Of a stretch of 64,000 bases of DNA, positions 54,141 through 64,000 are shown piece by piece. Location: assembly GCF_023856365.1 (NCBI RefSeq), contig NC_064552.1:10203660-10267659 (forward strand), written 5' to 3'. Made by a program: the position numbers and the translations under genes. The stretch comes from Brienomyrus brachyistius (Eukaryota > Chordata > Actinopteri > Osteoglossiformes > Mormyridae). Under the pieces are notes generated by a model, which worked only from the letters and a program-made list of their open reading frames with translations, ran no database searches and was not told where the DNA came from. Positions within the stretch are counted from its first letter, which is position 1. Every line of letters starts with the position of its first letter.

Positions 54141-55074
54141 CTTCCAAATAGGTATGGTTTCCATTCTCAAGAAAAACACGCTGTCCCGGGAAGTAATCGT
54201 CACCCAGACGCGGATAGGGGTTACAAGGAGGTCACTGCGAGTGCTACAAAGACACAACACACTGAGACACTTGGTCAGTAGCTATTCGATTTATCGGAGA
54301 ATAAACGTTTTTCTCGTTTCCCTTACGTCGCTTTATTTGACAATGACAAGGAACTGCTACGTATTATAATCACAGGTGATTTTTTAGCCCTATTTTAAGG
54401 GAGTTTCAGAAGCCTGAGTTTTTAAAATCCACTTGCCGATTAGTCGCCTTTTCGTACGGATTTCATACAAATTTTATCGTCAAATTCCCACCAGCTTGCC
54501 TACCCTACTAGGGACTGAGCACAGGGTCAAATCGTAGAATTGCCTTTTATTATAATTGTGGTGAGGATTATTGTTACTTTTTATTGTTATTGGATTATTG
54601 TTACTAGATTGTGTGTCTGAATGTATGTGCCCCTGTGACAGACTGTCATCCAGACCTCAGTGTCCCCTGTGCTTTTTGTAATGGGCGTCAGCACCCCCCC
54701 CCCCCCCCAAAAAAAAAAAAAAAAAAACACTGTCCTGCATCAATGACCGGAACAATGATGATGATTCGATAATTATTTTTAATTAGAGCCAACTCAGGTC
54801 TATCTTGATGGATGATTTATTTTTGCATTTTACAAATATTAATTGTCTCATTAAGATCAGTTTACTTAGCATACCTGCCATATATAACAACAATTTTAAA
54901 TCATCAATAAAAAATACCCGCTGTAATGCAATGAACATTACTTGATATGCTGTTTAGTAGCAGCTAAACATTATGGAATACTATTATTGTGTATGGGGGA
55001 ACCCATAAGAAGGGTTACATCACGAGTATTTGGCACATGTTTTAAATGTTGAAATGAATACTGAATCCTGATGT

Positions 55075-55300
55075 AATAGGCCGCAGCCTGCAGGCCTCCG
55101 TTCATCGCGCGCCTAGACCAGCAGCTTCGGTATTTACACTCCAGCTGCGCCGTCGCTGTTGCCGCACACGCCAGCGGGAAGCCGGCTTTGGCACCGCCAA
55201 GGCGTGACATCGGAAGCTGCCCCGGATGAAGCCACCAGCTAGGCAGACGAGCGCTAACGAGCGGTCGTGCTGGGTCAGAGCCGAGACCTGGATCGGCGTC
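55075..55300. promoter_or_regulatory. CpG cluster, possible regulatory element
   Basis: GGCCGCAGCC, CATCGCGCGCC, GCGCCGTCGCTGTTGCCGCA, GACGAGCGCTAACGAGCGG: the strongest CpG density between A1CF and PRKG1. It could be a promoter of an unrecognised transcript or an enhancer; nothing coding is supported in the 148-codon open frame beside it (55314-55760). Confidence 0.3.
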
Positions 55301-56859
55301 AGGGAGGGAGGGGATGTGTTATGTTCTTTTGGCCGTGAGACGGTGCGATCCGCAGTGCTGCTGGCTCACGGTCCCGGAAGGCAGCCTCCTACCTGAAGAT
55401 TCACAGGACTGCCTTGCCCTGTCCCATCCAAGCTGCGTTTTCTCCCATCTGCCTCCAGCCCCGATCTTTTTGTCTTCGGGCATAGAAATCCCAGCATCCC
55501 ATTTGTTTTGGGACCCTGCTAGAAGCCCTGATGTAATTTTTATAGGGTTTCAACACTGTCTTGTTCATGTGACGCATACTGCTCTACCGTGTGACTCTTA
55601 TTGGTGGTCCTATCCTTTCCTTTTGGACCCAAACATCCAACAGGATGATTCAGGGGTGATCCTAGGGTGTTTTAAAGGGGTGGGGATAAGACGGGCCATA
55701 AATCATACAGTGGGGGTAGCCTTATCATTAGCCAATGATATGTTTTCTACTGGTGAGTGACAGGAAGGGAGCACTCCAGGGGCTAATCAGCTTTCAGCTG
55801 GGGCCAGCGTCCCTGTGGCCCCGCCCCTCTATGTGCCCATGACTAAATGGCCCCATAAATGGACTCCAGTAGCCCCCACCCTGCGTGCCTTTGGGCCACA
55901 ATTCATACACAGCTTGAAAGAAACAGACATGCCCATATTTTGATGGCTCTCAAGTAGCTAACACATGGTCCACCCAGAAGAGCATTATGTCACGCGAGAA
56001 GCCGGTTTGCTCTCAATTAAAGCCCAGTGCATTAGGAGATCAAGGGTCCCCATCAGAGAGAATCACTAAATACCTTCCAGTTCTGAATCTCTCTTTGTTT
56101 GAAATAACGAGGTTCGCAGCTGCGATAAATAATTTATAACCCGCTTGATGTTAAATGGAGATAAGATTTATGGCCTTTACCGATGAGGCACCGTATCAAA
56201 TGTCACGTAACGCTAAAAAAGAACAGCGAGTGTGCGTAGCCTGCAGCACATTCTCTGTGAGCTCCGGCTCGCGGACACGCCGGTAATCGCAGGACATGCA
56301 TCCGTCTTACCTCCCTTGATCCGCACTGCAATAACACCTGCTCAGAAAGCAGCTAGAGGAACATGCACTGTTTCATAAAATGTGATATCAAGGTTTGTTT
56401 TTCTTTCTCTTTTTCGAAAAGCCCTAATTCTGTTTTATCACACCTGCTCTTAGGCTGTTATTCGGCAACATCAAGACAAGGGAGTTTGCTGTCATTGCTA
56501 CCAGGGTGTATTAAAATCCTTTTTCGAAGTTTATTCCTGTTCCAGTGACTTTAGTCCATCTGCTTCTTTTCTTACACACACCTTAAATGTCTTTTTTTTT
56601 CTCCATTTAATCAGTTTGCATTTAATAGGTTTTTCCTTCATACTTTAAACAAATGAAATATTTATTCCTGCAAAGTTTCTAAAATAATACATATTATACA
56701 TTTTAATAAATATCTAAATGTATTTATTTAGATAATTCTTAAATGGACATAATTTATTGTCTATAAGATTTCTGTCTTTCTAGAATGTGCTGGCAGAAAA
56801 TGGGTGTGTGAGTTTACAGTATCCGTAAAAGCATCCGATTCTAAGTTAAATAAATATCC

Positions 56860-56899
<40 letters not shown>
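56860..56899. repeat. (TA)n microsatellite
   Basis: About 20 TA units in the A1CF-PRKG1 spacer. Confidence 0.9.
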
Positions 56900-56901
<2 letters not shown>

Positions 56902-59900
56902 TGTCTACTCAGTCTGTCTAATCTGGATTTATACTGGATCTGCAACAGCCCAGAGACAATGAGGAACGGTGATGGAATAAGCTAATTCCTCACAATATCC
57001 ATCATTAGGTGAATCACAGGGGCAAAAAAAACGCATTAACACGCCAATTACGTGCCGCAGAGCTCATCAAATCACTAGTTAGCCATTTTACCTTTTTTTA
57101 AAAAAAAATTCTGCTTTCATTTTTGCACCAATTCAAAAAGGTCCTTTGAACACCCCGCAGCCCATTAACACATAAGCCCCATGAAAAAATTTCCCTTTTC
57201 TGTCTTTTTAAGCTGGCAAGTTACTTAAAATAGAAGGGAAACCAGCTGAAGCACCAAATCGGGGAATATGAGCTTCTGTTCAGAAGAACAGCATAAGAAG
57301 GGCAGCTTGTGCTGAGTGTGTCGCACAACTGGGAGACGAAGACACTGAAAGCCCAGCGCTGCCTTATTATAAATAGGCAAAAAAAATGGTCTTTGACAGT
57401 CGCAAGAATCAAGAGCAAAATTATACCTCAAAATAAAAACTCTGAATAATCAGCAGTTCATTCAGGAAATATGTTTAGAGACGGCGTATTTTTTATGCAT
57501 ACAAAAGGCATCTTATTTGAGACCTGGGGATTTGTAAAATCTTTTAATTATGCCAGTTTAATGCAGAGGATTTTCCCCTCTATTTGTGAAGCAGCCCTAT
57601 GGTGTTTGGGAATGAGGACGAGGCACCATTACGTCATTCAGCAGCACCTGGAAGTCCGCGCGGCACCTGAGCAGCTACCGGTCTGCAGTTACCGTGTCCG
57701 TTTTTTACATCTCAGAATAACAGCCGCGGATGAGGCCCAGTCCGTCCTTGGAGAGGATTTCTGCTGGAAGAGCACGAGGAATAAACAGTATTGATCTCGA
57801 AAAAAATGCTGTCTCCACTTGGACACCCTCTTCGGTTTCGACTAGGGGGGGGGGCAAGCGTTACAGGAAGAGGATGACTAATGTCTGCCCAGGCTCTCCT
57901 GTAAACTGATCCCCCCACTGGAAATTCGGGGGGCAATTGTTTATTCTGATGCGATGCTTGGTAATGCTTGCATTTTGTGAATTACCCGGGCCTCTCTTGG
58001 TAACTGAAGATAATACTGGCGCCAAACACATTCTTTACGCAGGACCAGGACAGAGCATGAATTACATTCACATTTGCCCAGCGTGACACAGGTAATGTGC
58101 TGGAAAAAGCCGATTACGGAAACAGGGTGAATCCCTTTGCATACAGGCAACAAACAGAGGCAACAATGAAAATGTTATACATCTTCTTTTACCTGGTTTT
58201 AAATGGACTTAAAAAAATACCGAGCTTCTTTTAAAGTTACAAGCGCTACGCTCAACACAGCGTGACTGCAGACTGGGGATTATAATGTGTTGCACAATCA
58301 GGCTAGATTTTTAAGATAATGTCTCATTCACGTCCTGAGTTAAACAGCACTGGTCACTGGACTTCATGACCACGAGCATCACTGCCGATCACAAAATCAG
58401 ATTAATAGCTATGCAAAGAATACCAGAATGGCAACCATCCATGGAGTGAGTCATGCAATTCAGAGTATCATAGTGTAAATGGCCTGGCATCCCCTGCATT
58501 GGGCCCTGTGCTGGCTGGGACACCCCCCCTCCCCGCCCCCCACGACCTTGAACAGGATAAGCGGTTGGAAGATGGATGGATGGATAATATTAATGGATTA
58601 GCATCCGGTCCAGGGTGTGCCCCCGCCTTCTGCCTGGGATATGCTGCCCCCTCCCCCCCCTTCGACAAATCCGCTACTGAAAATGTTGTTGGAAGTTGAA
58701 TGGCAGGATTATGTATAACAATTAATATATTAATATAAAATGTGAGCTGTGTTCCAAAGAAGGTTTTTATGAAAGGGGAGGAAAGGGTCTTGCAGTTCAC
58801 TGAATGAAATACAGAGACACACCCTCCCGCCCCCCCCGCTAGCCCTAGACCATCAGCACTGTCTTGCAGCTAAACTTACCACTAAGCACTGTCAGGTCCA
58901 ATCATATTACTCTGATCTGAAACCAGAATGCGGATCCACTGACCAGTGTCACTTCTACAGAAATGTCCATACATTTTCTTCTTCTGCTCCAGAATGGGTG
59001 GCACATCGCGAACATCCAGCTGTTTGGCAGACTGCTATTTCCCTGGGTACAAACAGTGATTAAACATGTTATCTGTTTAGTAATACTGCTAACTCTTTAC
59101 AAACAAAATACTCACTGATTGATACTTCGAGGGTGGAACATACTTCCTCTCCTGAGGCTTAAACGTATTTCATTCAAAGTCCAGTTACCATTTTCTGCTG
59201 AATCTCATTAATGTGGATTCTTATACATTTATTTACTCATATGAATTGTTTAATGGTCTGAGTGTAAGAGCTATACTGCAGCTGAAGGCGTGTACTTCCT
59301 GTCTGTCCAGACAAATGCTGCAATTACACATTAATCTAGTTTTGTACTTGATCTGCACTTTGTCATAATATTCTATTATCTGTAATGATGGCGGGTTTCT
59401 CCATAAACTATTGTTTTTGTGCCCAAACTAGCTTGGCAGTTGCATGAATGGTTTGCACTTTTGTGAATGTACTTGGGATCACAAACGCCATTCACGCTCT
59501 GGGTCTGTGAAGCCAGGTCACTGCCATTGAAGCTTAAGACAGGAATAGACTGGAAGTTTTGCATCTGTGCATAATTAGAATATCTGCCACCGGTATTAGC
59601 AGTGCAAGTCACGGGCAACTCCACTTACCTGAGGGTAGGGCATTGATTAACAAGGCCGCTCTTGACATTCCGGCTCTCTCCTGGAAAGTACACCAGATAA
59701 AAATATCCAGAGAAATACAATCCATCTGTACAGTATATATTACACAAACCCAATAATTTTATCCTCTACAGTAAACTATTAATCAGGTACCGCATTTTGC
59801 TAGTACATCTTACCACAAGTGCTGAAATACTAAAACTACTAATTGTTATTATAACACTAATAATAATAATAAAGAGGAAGAAGAGTAAATCAAATATTAA

Positions 59901-60250
59901 AGCAAGCATGTGCCAATGTATAAAACTAAGCCTGAATAAATCTTGTTTGCGACATACCGTATTTACCCAAGATGTTTTTTTTTTTTTTTTTTTGGTTTCT
60001 ATTTCAGTTAATCTTTCTGGGCATCAGGCAACTCTTGTAATAAATCATGTTACTGAAATTAAGCAATGTGCCTGTACAACGTATAATATGTGCGAGAAAC
60101 CAAGTTTACCGAAAGATTTTATAAGATAAAACCAGCAAGCATAATGCATAATCTAGTTTACGCGATATGCGCCCCTGTGTAGGACAAGGCGGTGTAGAAA
60201 ATTAATGAAAAGGCATATCGTGCACATCTAACTGAAAACGCAACGTTCCC
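56900..60250. other. Intergenic 5' of PRKG1, no gene seen
   Basis: AT-rich with one SINE tail (58476-58592) and T/C runs. No exon supported. The final part is the presumptive PRKG1 I-alpha upstream region. Confidence 0.45.
58476..58592 (+). mobile_element. SINE/LINE 3' tail with GGAT repeat
   Basis: GACCTTGAACAGGATAAGCGGTTGGAAGATGGATGGATGGAT: the 3' end of the same class of element as 3381-3692, here on the plus strand and truncated at its 5' side. Confidence 0.7.
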
Positions 60251-60256
60251 GAAAAC

Positions 60257-60280
60257 CACGTGAGATTCACGATATAAAAG
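60257..60280 (+). promoter_or_regulatory. PRKG1: PRKG1 I-alpha core promoter (E-box and TATA-like box)
   Basis: CACGTG at 60257-60262 and TATAAAAG at 60273-60280, followed about 25-30 nt later by GC-richer leader sequence. A TATA-like box at this place would start a 5' UTR near 60300-60310, about 520 nt before the I-alpha start codon. Assignment is by position. Confidence 0.45.
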
Positions 60281-60313
60281 CGGAGCCTGCAAACAAACAG
60301 GAGCGCGACCCCA

Positions 60314-60529
60314 ATGAAGGTACCGGCCCATGCAGCCTATAAGAACTGGATCAGGTTACACCGGCCCTACGTCAGCCTCTGGATCACATGGTGTTTGCTG
60401 CTATTTCAGGCATTAAGTCTTGGGTCAAAAGTTTTTATTATTTTTTTTCTTGGCTTTTTTCCCCCCCGTGCTTTGGAAAACACGCTGGATGCCGGCTGCG
60501 ATTCGCGCTCCCGTTGCGCTCCATCATAA
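60314..60529 (+). CDS. Possible upstream ORF in PRKG1 leader (71 codons)
   Basis: ATG shortly after the putative TATA box, open for 71 codons with a hydrophobic stretch (SLWITWCLLLFQALSLGSKV). The start context is weak (C at -3, A at +4). No similarity is recognised; it may simply be leader sequence, or intronic if the leader is spliced at CTATTTCAG near 60410. Confidence 0.15.
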   Translation: MKVPAHAAYKNWIRLHRPYVSLWITWCLLLFQALSLGSKVFIIFFLGFFPPRALENTLDAGCDSRSRCAPS

Positions 60530-60826
60530 AGTGACCGAGCCTCTTGGAGGAGGGATAACTATCTCTAATTGGCTTCGGCGGATGACCGTCGGCTCCCACG
60601 GGTGTGAGGATCAGCACTGGGCGCACCAACGCCGGCTGCTTTAAACGTTATTCCCGGGTTCACCTCCTCTGTCTATTCAGCAGTAAGTAGAGCCCCAGCA
60701 CAGCGCCCATCTGTGCGGGCTCTTCGACTCGTAAAAGCGGGAGGCTCCTGGATCTCCAACGTCGCCAGTTCGCCCGTGATCCGGCTTGGGGGGGCGAGGA
60801 AAAGTTTGAGCTGAAACTCAATGAAA

Positions 60827-61092
60827 ATGAGTGATCTACAGGGAGAATTCACCAAGCTCCTTGTGCTGAAGGATGAGAGGATAATGGACATGGAGAGACG
60901 CCTCGCCGAGAAAGAAGAGGAGATCCATGAACTGAAAAGAAAGCTGCACAAATGTCAGTCGGTGCTGCCGAGCGCTCAGATCATCGGACCCAGGACCAGA
61001 CGAGCGCAAGGAATTTCGGCGGAACCACAGACATATAGGTCATTCCAAGATCTAACCAGCCAAGCCTTTCGGAAACACGCTAAGTCTGACAG
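60827..61092 (+). CDS. PRKG1: cGMP-dependent protein kinase 1, I-alpha first exon (partial gene)
   Basis: Encodes the isoform I-alpha N-terminus, 88 codons plus two bases, donor AG|GTAAAT. Residues 1-48 form the leucine/isoleucine zipper (MSDLQGEFTKLLVLKDERI, AEKEEEIHELKRKLHKCQSV) that dimerises the kinase and binds targets such as the myosin phosphatase subunit. The redox-sensitive Cys (Cys43 counting Met) is present in HKCQS. The autoinhibitory pseudosubstrate RAQGISAEP follows, then SFQDLTSQAFRKHAKSD. An ATG six bases upstream (60821) is in frame; the family start is the second ATG at 60827. The cGMP-binding and kinase exons, and the I-beta first exon, are outside the window. The kinase mediates NO/cGMP signalling in smooth muscle, platelets and neurons. 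Confidence 0.95.
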
Positions 61093-62440
61093 GTAAATCA
61101 TTTCTTCAGCTTAAACATCCGGCAGTAAATGTATGACTGATATAGACCGAGTGTTTTGGGGGGTAGCAACATTAAGATTTTAATGCATATTTCTTAACAT
61201 GCATCTGGGCAAAGAGACACTAACGTGGCATAAAAAGTACTTTCCGACTTCCACGTTCAGACTTTTTGAAATGTCACCGGCTTGCACTTTCGCTCAGAAT
61301 TGCTACAGGGGGTTCGAGAGGGGAAAAATAACACGAGGCACTGGAGTTTAATTGATCGTATCCATTATTGAATTCCCGGGGGAAATTGAGTACAGGAAGT
61401 ACAAGGCTTTATTGGCTCTTAGTGGAAGGATGCTGAGAGCCGAAATGCATGTTTAGGGATATTTAATACACCATTAGAAAACGCTCGTGTGCCCACATGT
61501 TTCCATCGCTTTCTTTGCACTCTGTCTCCTGTCTTGTTTTCAAAGCGCCTATGGATGTTTATTTTTTTTTGCCAATCTGTAATACCGGCGTGTCAGAAAG
61601 TCTCATTAAAACTATAGAAAATCAACCTTCATAGACAACTCTCATTGCCTGCATTGATATCGTAGAATGTTACCATAGCGATGGGAAGTATTACATCAAA
61701 ATGAGCTGATTATGTATTTCTCCGGTGTCTTAATGCACTAATAAAATCACCATAATCATGATGAAATTGTTTCACTGTAAGTACATTTTGTGTAGATTCC
61801 TGTTTACCCGCTTGGGTGAAAATAAGGAGTCAGGTTAATTTATTTCATATGGGAAAATGTGTTCTGCACATAAATAGTAACGACTATGTCTTTACTGCTT
61901 TTTCAATGTGCTTTGGCCAGGATGGACATAAATAAGATCTGCCGTCATTGTCTTTCTGTAGTTAAATTTTGACTATATATGGTGTTCAGGTATAAATAAA
62001 CACAGACGATGCGCGATAATCCAGGCGATGAGACGAAGTACAGGCTTTAAGCTTGATTAGCAACATTTATCGCCGATCACTTTAGATCATTTCAAACCGG
62101 TCAGGGACCGTGCATGTTAAAAGGCACCTTTTATTGTAAAGACATATACTTTTAACAGTCAGTTAACTAATATCCTCGCCGCTTTATTACCATAAACAAG
62201 TAATGACCGACAACCTGCCTTCTTAGCAGAGGGAGGTTGCAGGTTTAAATTAGTATAAACAAGTATAATGTTAACACAGACATAAATTTAAGACCCACTG
62301 CTCTGCTATATGACAACACTTAGTATTTCCAGGGATTAGATAATTACTGCTTAAAAGAGTTTGGGCCAATTGTTCTTATTATATTCATTGTACCTTTAAC
62401 ATTGAAAGTTGTAATTAATAAGTATTTCATTTTTATTCAG

Positions 62441-62532
62441 CGGAATAATAACGACTTTGTCAATAAGTGACTCTTTGGACATGAGCAAGGTAACGCTTAA
62501 CGCAGAAAGTGAAGGACATCTGACCGCTGTAG
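62441..62532 (+). CDS. Putative cassette exon X in PRKG1 intron 1
   Basis: Flanked by a strong acceptor (CATTTTTATTCAG) and donor TAG|GTAATC. In the phase left by the I-alpha exon (two bases) it is open throughout: GIITTLSISDSLDMSKVTLN then AESEGHLTAV. It has five CpGs in 92 nt, more than its surroundings. No similarity is recognised. An alternative donor AAG|GTAACG at 62490 would break the phase. Confidence 0.25.
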
Positions 62533-62962
62533 GTAATCAGTCATCCATTTTACTGTAGGGCATAATTAATATTTGGTGTTTTAAACAGCTTCTCGAGTCT
62601 GGCAGTTCAAAGTAAATGCTTTTACATTCATTAACTGTTTCATGTTTGCAACCTGAAGATCAAGAATGTTTTTTTTCCCGAATTTTTTCCAAATCTTTGA
62701 TATTTTCTTATAAACTGTTGTTTTTCAACAAAACAAACACTTAAGGCATGTTTATAACCAAGATATGATAAATATTCTGTTAATGAACAGAACCCCCATA
62801 ATTATGCATTAGTTGAAACAGTTACACATCCCCGAACTGCAAAACAACGATCGATCCATTCATATTGTAACCACAAGATGGCAGAAAAACTCTCTTCTCC
62901 TCTTCTTCAGGTTCGTGTAACTGAATAGATTGAATCTTGAAACTTTATCGGTTATATTTCAG

Positions 62963-63011
62963 ACACATTAATATACGAAGTATTTGAATCGTCTATTGCA
63001 AATGTGGAAAG
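62963..63011 (+). CDS. Putative cassette exon Y in PRKG1 intron 1
   Basis: 49 nt between TATATTTCAG and AAAG|GTAAAT. It accepts the one base left by segment X, reads DTLIYEVFESSIANVE and leaves two bases (AG), the phase PRKG1 exon 2 needs. Its end, Val-Glu-Arg, resembles the Ser-Asp-Arg end of the I-alpha exon. No family similarity recognised. Confidence 0.25.
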
Positions 63012-63939
63012 GTAAATTCTCACTCTGACAAGAGATTCGTGAAATTATGTTTTTATATTTGTTATTTATAATTAAATAAATAAGTATGCAAGTACAATCT
63101 GAATAAAGATTATGCCATTAATCTATGCACTATGAAGGAAAACATTAGCCGCGACGATTATGGCTTTTTTGGTAAAAGGTGTTTTTAAAATGATGCAGAT
63201 CTCGCAAATATTCATTCACCTTGCTCACTGTTTTTCAGTGAATATTAGTAGCCTTCATTTCAAGAGTGGATTCACACAGAAAGAAATGGTGATGAGGCTA
63301 GGCATGTAACACCAATATTATATAATAATGTGTAACTGTTTTAATGTTTGTACTTTTGTAATAATATTACTTCATATTATCTTTATTTTATGCTGTAACC
63401 TCATGCCACCAATTACACATAATAAAAATCAGATTACAAATTTCTGTTAATTTAAACAGATGTTATTCAATTATTTGTAAAACTCAATATTCTCCAGAAA
63501 AAAAAGATTAGTATAAAACTTGTCTTGCGCAAAAAACATCGTCTCATTCATTGCCTTCCTTTTGTCAAAGCAAAAAAACAAACAAACAGTGTTTCTTCAT
63601 CACCTTGTGTCCCGGGGCAATGAAATAAACCCGATTATAGAAAGTTTATCAAATTGTTCCCCGAGGCCCCGGTAAGAACCTACTCTTCCATACGGCCCAG
63701 GAATGGAAAGTCTGAAAGAAGTGATGGTTATGTCTTTGTGTATGGTGAAAGCTGGAAGGCTGGTCTGGGTTTAGCACATTTATGAAAAAGTGCTTTAATA
63801 ATCTTTTCTCCAAAGTGCTTTCCAGATGAGTAGTTATTCGTGGTGTCTGTTATGTAGATACCAGTGTAATTTAGTAGTATTTTAAGAAGTCATTTCCTTT
63901 GAGAGTCCAATAGTGTGCAATCATGGTAAACTTACTGCT

Positions 63940-63941
<2 letters not shown>

Positions 63942-63980
<39 letters not shown>
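63942..63980. repeat. (CA)n microsatellite
   Basis: About 19 CA units followed by GAGTGAGAGAGAGA at the window edge. Confidence 0.95.
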
Positions 63981-63984
<4 letters not shown>

Positions 63985-64000
63985 GAGAGAGAGAATCAAA

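Larger units (their letters stand above)
61093..64000 (+). other. PRKG1: Start of PRKG1 I-alpha intron 1
   Basis: AT-rich intron continuing past the window edge. Exon 2 of PRKG1 (SKDLIKEAI in the human protein) was looked for and not found. Two exon-like segments are listed separately. A CA microsatellite closes the window. Confidence 0.7.

Noticed and set aside
55314..55760. 148-codon open frame beside a CpG cluster
   Set aside because: No recognised domain, ordinary composition, starts with low-complexity codons and has no conserved relative known to me; probably chance.
62441..62489. Shorter version of PRKG1 segment X ending at AAG|GTAACG
   Set aside because: 49 nt; it would end on a whole codon and break the phase for segment Y or exon 2. 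Only the 92-nt version is phase-compatible.
63237..63270. Exon-like sequence after TTTTTCAG at 63230-63237 in PRKG1 intron 1
   Set aside because: In the phase needed it meets TAG after three codons; no donor or similarity.

Overview
The window is vertebrate nuclear DNA, almost certainly from a ray-finned (teleost-type) fish. All protein-coding signal sits in short exons with GT-AG introns. The intergenic DNA is AT-rich and full of CA/GT microsatellites, poly-C/G runs, tRNA-derived SINE pieces, Tc1-like remnants and foldback MITEs of the kind usual in fish. The species cannot be named from the sequence alone.

Layout. Bases 1-12,000 hold no gene I can support, only repeats. Two CpG-rich, promoter-like islands (about 11,990-12,240 and 17,040-17,570) precede SGMS1 (sphingomyelin synthase 1, + strand, five coding exons, 18,331-23,410). 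ASAH2 (neutral ceramidase, + strand, twenty coding exons, 27,354-36,285) follows in the same direction. A1CF (APOBEC1 complementation factor, - strand, eleven coding exons, 47,401 down to 38,000) lies tail-to-tail with ASAH2. A 13 kb intergenic stretch with minisatellites and CpG clusters leads to the 5' end of PRKG1 (cGMP-dependent protein kinase 1, + strand), of which only the I-alpha first exon (60,827-61,092) and the start of its intron are inside the window. SGMS1, ASAH2, A1CF and PRKG1 are also neighbours on human chromosome 10q11, from memory, so this is an old linkage group.

Function. SGMS1 and ASAH2 both consume ceramide: one makes sphingomyelin and diacylglycerol in the Golgi, the other hydrolyses ceramide to sphingosine and fatty acid at the cell surface or in the gut lumen. 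A1CF is a three-RRM RNA-binding protein. PRKG1 is the NO/cGMP effector kinase. The last two have no obvious functional tie to the sphingolipid pair.

Points most worth a second look: (1) a one-base excess in a C5 run of A1CF exon 9, which breaks the reading frame inside the C-terminal dsRNA-binding-like domain; (2) Thr in place of the expected nucleophile Ser in the GDVSPN motif of ASAH2; (3) two phase-compatible exon-like segments in PRKG1 intron 1 that together would add 47 in-frame residues to the I-alpha isoform; (4) three copies of one foldback MITE family in ASAH2 and A1CF introns; (5) two minisatellites (52-bp and 57-bp units) between A1CF and PRKG1. I found no operon-like, CRISPR or phage-type system; none is expected here.
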